Position numbers and translations under genes: made by a program. This document shows, piece by piece, positions 38,544 through 43,348 of a stretch of DNA of 43,348 nucleotides. A model generated the notes under the pieces. That model was not told where the DNA came from and did not search any database. It worked only from the letters and a program-made list of their open reading frames with translations. Origin of the DNA: an uncultured Lachnospiraceae bacterium (GTDB lineage Bacteria; Bacillota; Clostridia; Lachnospirales; Lachnospiraceae); assembly GCA_946549035.1 (NCBI GenBank), contig CAMNQH010000027.1, forward strand, positions 1 to 43,348, in the 5' to 3' direction. Every line of letters starts with the position of its first letter. Position 1 is the stretch's first letter.

Positions 38544-39736
38544 AGTGCCTCCGTTCCCTTTCCTGTCCCTAATGCAATCTCCAGCATCTGCCTCACCCGG
38601 CGTTCCAAGGAATAATGTTCCTTCGCCTTGCGATAACCGTTTTGTGCAATCTCTTCCCGCTCCTTATCATGTTCCAAGTAATATTCTATCTTATCCAGCA
38701 GCTCTTCTTCTCCGGAAAAAGTTTCCAAATCCTTTCCAACCTGAAAATACTCTGGTATTTCACTCTGATAATTGGTAAGCACAAATCCTCCCGCACCCAA
38801 AATATCCCAGATGCGGAGAGGCAATCCGGTGCGGATCGGTTTTGAAGTAAGATTCAGATTGATTTTGGATAAATGAAATATTTTCGGCATCTCCGTCATC
38901 GTCTTTGCCGTTCCCTTCTTATGAGCCTTGGGAAGGAGGGACGCATCGCTGCCGGTATACAAGTCAAAAGAATATTCTTCTGAAACACGCTTTAGCAAGC
39001 GAAGGCGCTCTTGTTCCGTCACTTTATTTCCAAGATAAAGATGGGCCATAGCCGCTTTCTCATTTTGATTTGATTTTTCTGGAAACTGATAAAATGGTAC
39101 TGCCTTTTTAAAATCTGACAAGACCTGATCGGAAATACACTCTTCCAAAAAATTGTATCCATATACCTTAAGCTGTGCTTCCACTACGCCGTCCAGATAT
39201 CCTTTCAGGTAAGAATTCTTCTCATGAAACCGATTATACGGGCATTTTTCTGTATACAAAGACCCCACAAAGGAAACGTCCGCTGAAAACCGGGCTCTGT
39301 CCGCTTCCGTAATCGTCTCTATTAAAGCGTCCAACCGCTCATACTCCGCCCCAAGGGGAAGATAACATATCCCCTGGGGATTCTCAGGATAAAATTCCTC
39401 ATACAGTGCATAATCAAACAGAAAAATACGATTCCAGGAATTTTGAATCGAATTAGAATACAGCTCCATCACTGGACTGTCCACCACCCAGCAAACATAA
39501 GGAATATGGAAAATATTACACACTTCAGAAACAACAGGGAAAAAATTAATGCTGAACACCATCTGATACGTCTGTTTTTTCAGAGCACGACTCACCAGCT
39601 CCAACTGTTCTTTCGCCCCAAGTTCCTTGTTTGTCATTTCCTCTGTAATCTGGGTCACCTTATGTCCCAGCCGGGTAAAAACAGCAATTACATCCGGCTC
39701 GCAAATGCTGTCATAACGATAAAATAGAATATTCAT
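38540..39736 (-). CDS. CgeB-like glycosyltransferase (GT-B)
   Basis: 398 residues. The N-terminal half is divergent, with VVDSPVMELY and LPLGAEYERLDALI; the C-terminal half (about 280-390) has SKINLNLTSKPIRTGLPLRIWDILGAGGFVLTNYQSEIPEYF, typical of the CgeB/spore-maturation-like family (DUF3880-type N-terminus). No signal peptide or membrane helix, so it acts in the cytoplasm or at its membrane face. Its place in the legionaminic operon suggests it handles the nonulosonate or its acceptor; the donor is not known. Confidence 0.75.
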   Translation of the reverse strand: MNILFYRYDSICEPDVIAVFTRLGHKVTQITEEMTNKELGAKEQLELVSRALKKQTYQMVFSINFFPVVSEVCNIFHIPYVCWVVDSPVMELYSNSIQNSWNRIFLFDYALYEEFYPENPQGICYLPLGAEYERLDALIETITEADRARFSADVSFVGSLYTEKCPYNRFHEKNSYLKGYLDGVVEAQLKVYGYNFLEECISDQVLSDFKKAVPFYQFPEKSNQNEKAAMAHLYLGNKVTEQERLRLLKRVSEEYSFDLYTGSDASLLPKAHKKGTAKTMTEMPKIFHLSKINLNLTSKPIRTGLPLRIWDILGAGGFVLTNYQSEIPEYFQVGKDLETFSGEEELLDKIEYYLEHDKEREEIAQNGYRKAKEHYSLERRVRQMLEIALGTGKGTEAL

Positions 39737-39747
39737 ATTATTTCCTT

Positions 39748-40773
39748 TTACGATAAGTCTGCAATGATCTGGCTCAGGTATTCCTCATCCTGAATTGGAA
39801 ATAGCTGCTGATCCTGCTCTGCCTCGTTGTTGTATTTGCCCCTTACCGCCGTTCTGCGGCCCTCTCCCTTTAAAAACCATTCATATTCCAAGTCCACATG
39901 TCCCACATCCACAGCCTGGCATCCGGCCCTTGCTAAATCATAGGCGAGTACCGTAGCCGCCGGCCCCAAAGCCAAAAGGAACAGCCTTCCTTTTCCTTGC
40001 TTGATGCAAGCCTCTAAAAGACGCCCATAATTGGAAAATGCATTTTCCGCTGGCCCGAGAATCCGCCCGATACTTTTTGCATGAGCAAACAAATCATTTC
40101 CTACGCCCAATCCGGTGTAACATCCTTCCACAAAAATACAGTCCCGGTTCTCCCATATTTTTTTCAATGCATCAAACCGCTTTCGGGGAGCGTCTGTCTT
40201 GTTATCCTCATACATGACATACGGCCTCGTAATATATGCATTGTAATAACGCTTGTCAGAATCCAGAAGCTTTAAATGCTCCCTGCGCACCTGTGGACTA
40301 AGATAGCGCCGAATCTCCCGCTTGGCCTGCTCATTATAACAATCTAGGCTTCCATAATTATCCGCCAATCCGATCATAAGGTGCTCCTCCTTAGACTGTA
40401 ATACCTCTAACAGGCGCTCCCTTAAGTTGTCATCTTCCTGATTTTGAAACCTATGACGAATACGCCCTGCAATGGCCGAAAACTCCCCATCTCCGAATCG
40501 TGCCAGAGACTTCCCCTTTTCCACGATCTGATCCACAGTTTCTTCTACCGATGCAATATCCGGATACCAGTACTCCTCTCTTTCCCGGGAAGCCGCATTT
40601 ATTTCAAAAAAAGCATTTCTCTGATAGTCTCCCAGCTCCCTCTGGTTTTCCTCAATCCATTCCATCAGCTGTCTATTGGAGCGAACCAATACTTGATTTG
40701 TACGTTCCAGAGAAATGACTTTCTGCTGCATTTCATTCACAATCCGAACCAACTCTAAAAATTCTTGTTCCAT
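39748..40773 (-). CDS. GT-D-fold glycosyltransferase (SP_1767-type, DUF1792)
   Basis: 341 residues. A 50-residue N-terminal coiled coil (EFLELVRIVNEMQQ to QRELGDYQRN) precedes the catalytic part, marked by SLARFGDGEFSAIAG (about 89-103), the GT-D signature, and later VEGCYTGLGVGNDLFAHA and FLLALGPAATVLAYDLARAG. The known SP_1767 relative acts on streptococcal serine-rich adhesins, so a protein glycosylation role is possible here. The coiled coil may drive oligomerisation. Not membrane-bound by sequence. Confidence 0.78.
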   Translation of the reverse strand: MEQEFLELVRIVNEMQQKVISLERTNQVLVRSNRQLMEWIEENQRELGDYQRNAFFEINAASREREEYWYPDIASVEETVDQIVEKGKSLARFGDGEFSAIAGRIRHRFQNQEDDNLRERLLEVLQSKEEHLMIGLADNYGSLDCYNEQAKREIRRYLSPQVRREHLKLLDSDKRYYNAYITRPYVMYEDNKTDAPRKRFDALKKIWENRDCIFVEGCYTGLGVGNDLFAHAKSIGRILGPAENAFSNYGRLLEACIKQGKGRLFLLALGPAATVLAYDLARAGCQAVDVGHVDLEYEWFLKGEGRRTAVRGKYNNEAEQDQQLFPIQDEEYLSQIIADLS

Positions 40774-40786
40774 GATGATATGTTCC

Positions 40787-41449
40787 TCATAGTTCTTTCC
40801 GCCGTTTTATGATTTTTGCCGGAACGCCTACTGCAGTGCATGCATCCGGCAGGTTTCTAATTACCATACTCCCAGCGCCAATTACCGTTTCCTCTCCAAT
40901 TTGAATTCCCTGCACCGCTCTTGCCCCTATACCAATCTCACTGCCGGCTCCCACGACTACATTCCCGGCCAGCCGTACATCCGGGCTTAACGTCACATAA
41001 TCCGAAAGAACTCCATCATGGCAGACAGACGCGCCTATATTTAAAAATACAAAATCTCCCAATGAGACATTGGTAGATATGCGACAATCCATAGATATAA
41101 TATTCCCTTTTCCCATTTGAACATCCGGGCAAATACAAGCGCCCGGCAAGATAAGATTTGGAAACTGCAGACAGGGATTTTTCTGCAGCTTCATTGCAAT
41201 CCGTTTTCGAAGGCTGGAACTCCCGGCGCTGATGACAACATTCATTTCACTTTGCAGCGCCAAAAGATACTCGTCGTTACCCAGATATGGATATTCCGTC
41301 TTCCCCACCTGAACAGTTCCATATTCAGGGGAAATATCTACATATCCCAGCACATCCCATAGCTCTTCGTTTTTGTTCTGTTCCTGGATCTGCCACAAAA
41401 GCTCCCGCATGCATCCCCCGGCGCCTGTCAAAATAACCTTCTTTTTCAT
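40787..41449 (-). CDS. legH: LegH/NeuD/PglD-type sugar acyltransferase
   Basis: 220 residues. The N-terminal Rossmann-like part (VILTGAGGCMRELLWQ) and the left-handed beta-helix of hexapeptide repeats (from about 105, e.g. ISTNVSLGDFVFLNIGASVCHDGVLSDYV) fit the NeuD/PglD family, which uses acetyl-CoA. In the pathway LegH acetylates the 4-amino group. Start uncertain: ATG at 41449 lies 5 bp after the ptmE stop; a GTG at 41458 would overlap it by 4 bp and has an AAGG closer by. Confidence 0.83.
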   Translation of the reverse strand: MKKKVILTGAGGCMRELLWQIQEQNKNEELWDVLGYVDISPEYGTVQVGKTEYPYLGNDEYLLALQSEMNVVISAGSSSLRKRIAMKLQKNPCLQFPNLILPGACICPDVQMGKGNIISMDCRISTNVSLGDFVFLNIGASVCHDGVLSDYVTLSPDVRLAGNVVVGAGSEIGIGARAVQGIQIGEETVIGAGSMVIRNLPDACTAVGVPAKIIKRRKEL

Positions 41450-41454
41450 GATTA

Positions 41455-42528
41455 TCACTCTGCCTTCAGATTCAGCTTCGTTTCCATTCGACGCATCTCT
41501 TCAAATTCTCCCATATCCAAAAAGGACTCTTCACTGATCGGATACATCCCTACTTTTCTCCCTTCCTTCAGAAGCTGCTCCGCCAAATCCGTCATATGAA
41601 AAAAAGCATCTTCCGGAATGTCCTCCCGAAGGTTTCCATTTAAAATATACATTCCTGTATTTACAAAATAAGAAAGCTTAGGTTTTTCATCCATAGATAT
41701 GACAGCCCCATTCTCGCTGGAGTGTATCACTCCATACGGCACAACAATATTTTTTAATGCTGTGATCATCGTCAGCTCGTTGCCTGATTCTTTATGATAT
41801 CGATAAATATCCCCATAATCAGCATCAATCAAAATATCGCAGTTTGTAACAATAAAAGGCTCGTCCTGAATGCCATTGATTAACTTCAGGCTTCCTGCCG
41901 TCCCCAATGGCTTGTCCTCTTCCACATATGTAAGCTCATATTCTCCCTGAGCTTCCGAAAAATATGATTTGATCATGCTTTTCCTATAATTTACGGTTAC
42001 ATAAAAATGAGACGCCCCAAACACACAAAAGCGGTTCATGATCCGCTCCATAATCGGAATATCACCAATCGGAATCAAGGGTTTGGGCAATATTTTGGTA
42101 TATGGATATAGGCGCGTTCCTTTTCCCCCTGCCATAATTACAACCGGAACGTTTTGCAGAGCGTTCCTGCTCTCGGTCTTGAAATCTTCGGCCTGCTCCT
42201 GAAAAATAATATCAACAATATCACCCCTCGCAGTAACCACCGGAAGCGCTGTAATTGAATATTTTCTCATGTTTTCCTGGGCAGCCGCAAGATCCTTGCG
42301 ATAGATAAGCTTGGGAGAACGATTCATAATTCTGGAAACCTGTTCCTGGAAATTCCCCGTCTTTATCAACCATCTGCGAATATCTCCGTCTGTGATCACT
42401 CCGGTTAGACAAGTTCCTTTTTCCACCACAAATAAAATCCCTTTTCCATTGATATCTATTTTCTGCATAGCCTCTACCACTGTAGTCTGGGGCGACGCCA
42501 AAAAAGAGCCCAACTGCTCTGATTTCAT
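41455..42528 (-). CDS. ptmE: CBS-domain nucleotidyltransferase (PtmE-like, GDP-GlcN-forming type)
   Basis: 357 residues. A pair of CBS motifs occupies about 1-115 (GVITDGDIRRWLI, ALPVVTARGDIVDII); from about 128 follows an NTP-transferase domain with VVIMAGGKGTRLYP and ILPKPLIPIGD. This combination is known from PtmE, which makes GDP-glucosamine for legionaminic acid in Campylobacter; a mannose-1-phosphate guanylyltransferase role is the alternative. The CBS pair may bind an adenine nucleotide and tune flux. First gene of the operon, with SD AGGAGG, about 70 bp after the -10 box. Confidence 0.83.
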   Translation of the reverse strand: MKSEQLGSFLASPQTTVVEAMQKIDINGKGILFVVEKGTCLTGVITDGDIRRWLIKTGNFQEQVSRIMNRSPKLIYRKDLAAAQENMRKYSITALPVVTARGDIVDIIFQEQAEDFKTESRNALQNVPVVIMAGGKGTRLYPYTKILPKPLIPIGDIPIMERIMNRFCVFGASHFYVTVNYRKSMIKSYFSEAQGEYELTYVEEDKPLGTAGSLKLINGIQDEPFIVTNCDILIDADYGDIYRYHKESGNELTMITALKNIVVPYGVIHSSENGAVISMDEKPKLSYFVNTGMYILNGNLREDIPEDAFFHMTDLAEQLLKEGRKVGMYPISEESFLDMGEFEEMRRMETKLNLKAE

Positions 42529-42597
42529 GGTAACCTCCTGTTTCTTTCTTACCTTCCATGGTAAGCATCCTGTATGCGCCGTATCACAGATGTTCTT

Positions 42598-42626
42598 ATT
42601 ATATCTCGATTACAGCTCAATTTCAA
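42598..42626 (-). promoter_or_regulatory. Promoter of the legionaminic acid operon
   Basis: -35 TTGAAA (42626-42621), 17-bp spacer, -10 TATAAT (42603-42598). The leader that follows contains the inverted repeat CTTACC/GGTAAG about 20 nt before the SD and a second TTACCATG at the start codon. No inverted repeats able to flip the promoter were found around it. Confidence 0.8.
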
Positions 42627-42673
42627 TTAAGTTTCCATACCTTTTCACAAAATTTATCGTCTTTATCTATCAT
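42623..42673 (-). pseudogene. Probable remnant of a second recombinase C-terminus
   Basis: Just downstream of the recombinase stop, a 16-codon frame reads MIDKDDKFCEKVWKLN and then stops. It resembles the recombinase end DDKDDIFLKVNL. A 13-bp direct repeat, TATCGTCTTTATC, occurs in both (42655-42667 and 42702-42714). I read it as what is left of a tandem paralog or of a small duplication. It overlaps the -35 of the operon promoter and is unlikely to be a functional gene. Confidence 0.45.
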
Positions 42674-42678
42674 TTTCT

Positions 42679-43263
42679 TTACAAATTCACCTTTAAAAAG
42701 ATATCGTCTTTATCATCCTGATTAATTCCCAAATACCTCCGTGTTACCTGATAGGAAGAATGATTATATATTTCTGTCAAGATTGCCGGATGTACGCCGC
42801 GCTTCCACGCGTGATATCCAAAGGTTTTTCGTAAGGAGTGGCAGCTGATCCCTTCTTCAAAATGAAGTTCATTAGCCGCTTTTTTAATAATACGAAACGC
42901 CTGAGAGCGGCTTAAAGGCCCCTCGTCCCCCCATCTTCCCGGGAAAATAAATGATTTTCCTTTTAATGTATCTCCCAAGCTTTTTCGGTATATTTCCAAT
43001 CCTTCCGCGGCTCCGTTGTTTATCGCAATCATCGTTTTCTTTTTGGTTTTCTTTTCCGTAATCATAATGTGTTTTTTATAACATTGCCGTCCAAAATCAT
43101 ATACATGTTCCCATCGTAACGACAGCAGATCACTGATCCGCAGCGCCGAATTAATGCCCAGGCAGATTAGGGCATAATTTCTGTAATTAGGCTTTGTCAT
43201 AATGTAAAAATCTTTCAGCTCGTTAATCTGCTCTGCCTCCTTGATTGGTTGTGTTGTTCCCAT
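42679..43263 (-). CDS. Short tyrosine recombinase (catalytic domain only)
   Basis: 194 residues. All catalytic residues are visible: R42 (SALRISDLL), the basic K-rich strand around 68-77, H142-x-x-R145 (HSLRKTFGYH), H168 (YNHSS) and nucleophile Y177 (RRYLGI). The N-terminal SAM-like core-binding domain of phage integrases is absent; the size fits the FimB/FimE/RecV group of phase-variation invertases. No phage or conjugation genes are nearby, so it is probably not a simple integrase. ATG at 43263 with SD GGGAG. It lies directly upstream of the legionaminic operon, with the same orientation. Confidence 0.88.
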   Translation of the reverse strand: MGTTQPIKEAEQINELKDFYIMTKPNYRNYALICLGINSALRISDLLSLRWEHVYDFGRQCYKKHIMITEKKTKKKTMIAINNGAAEGLEIYRKSLGDTLKGKSFIFPGRWGDEGPLSRSQAFRIIKKAANELHFEEGISCHSLRKTFGYHAWKRGVHPAILTEIYNHSSYQVTRRYLGINQDDKDDIFLKVNL

Positions 43264-43291
43264 AGTTTTCTCCCTTCTTCATTTGTAATGT

Positions 43292-43319
43292 ATGCAACAT
43301 TTTAAACAAATTGTTGCAT
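43292..43319. repeat. Palindrome ATGCAACA / TGTTGCAT over the recombinase -10
   Basis: Perfect 8-bp arms separated by 12 bp. The sequence covers the -10 box and part of the spacer of the recombinase promoter, like an autoregulatory operator or recombinase site. The 43264-43348 tail of the window holds this and the promoter. Confidence 0.65.
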
Positions 43320-43327
43320 CCTGCCAA
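43299..43327 (-). promoter_or_regulatory. Promoter of the recombinase gene
   Basis: -35 TTGGCA (43327-43322), 17-bp spacer, -10 TAAAAT (43304-43299), 36 bp before the ATG, with the palindrome over its -10. Confidence 0.7.
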
Positions 43328-43348
43328 CCACGGCTATCCTAGGGGCCG

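Noticed and set aside
33491-42528. Sialic acid (Neu5Ac) synthesis cluster neuABC
   Set aside because: NeuA-, NeuB- and NeuC-like proteins are present, but the dehydratase, aminotransferase and CBS-nucleotidyltransferase genes are needed for legionaminic acid and not for Neu5Ac.
42221-42568. 115-codon minus-strand frame overlapping the start of the PtmE-like gene
   Set aside because: It runs out of frame through the CBS coding region and has no family features; the PtmE-like frame has the better SD and full domain match.
42529-42678. Invertible promoter flanked by inverted repeats upstream of the legionaminic operon
   Set aside because: I looked for repeats around the promoter because of the adjacent recombinase. 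Only a short leader hairpin (CTTACC/GGTAAG) and a direct repeat were found, none placed to invert the promoter inside this window.
43292-43319. CRISPR repeat or phage attachment site
   Set aside because: It is a single palindrome with no array, no cas genes and no tRNA or prophage border; a promoter operator explains it better.

Overview
The window reads as chromosomal DNA of a low-to-mid GC anaerobic Firmicute, most likely a clostridial gut bacterium of the Lachnospiraceae type. The evidence is the Firmicute-style L10 leader, strong SD sequences (GGAGG) before nearly every gene, consensus -35/-10 promoters, GTG/TTG starts, and the mix of fucose catabolism, URO-D-family and legionaminic-acid genes. 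No rRNA, tRNA, CRISPR array or insertion sequence was recognised.

Most genes lie on the minus strand, so the transcriptional order runs right to left. The backbone is the ribosomal/RNA polymerase block: rpmG-secE-nusG-rplK-rplA, then rplJ-rplL behind an L10 leader with attenuator, then rpoB-rpoC, then rpsL-rpsG-fusA-tuf (tuf cut by the left edge). This normally compact block is opened twice. Between rplL and rpoB lie about 8.8 kb of sugar genes: fucI-fucU-fucK, a divergent LacI-type regulator fused to a solute-binding domain, an AraC regulator and a URO-D-family protein. Between rpoC and rpsL lie about 5.5 kb holding a GntP-type permease, an OmpR/HK two-component system with a membrane-anchored solute-binding protein, and a small membrane protein. 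Each restart of the backbone has its own promoter, and terminators bracket the insertions.

The right third (31-43 kb) is accessory. Nine closely packed minus-strand genes encode what looks like a complete CMP-legionaminic acid pathway (PtmE-like, LegH, LegI, LegG, LegF, LegB, LegC) plus two glycosyltransferases. A single-chain nuclease-methyltransferase-specificity protein follows only 22 bp after legC, so it may belong to the same transcript. Upstream of the operon sits a short catalytic-domain-only tyrosine recombinase of the FimB/FimE/RecV size class, with a promoter-embedded palindrome and, just downstream, a likely remnant of a second recombinase C-terminus. A FliD-like orphan gene lies between the accessory part and rpmG on the plus strand.

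The most notable non-coding signal is a run of five contiguous 11-bp repeats upstream of the GntP permease gene, the expected form of an OmpR-type response-regulator operator; the response regulator is encoded by the next gene. Other signals are a LacI-type operator between fucI and its divergent regulator, and a 9-bp inverted repeat framing the -35 box of the rpsL promoter.
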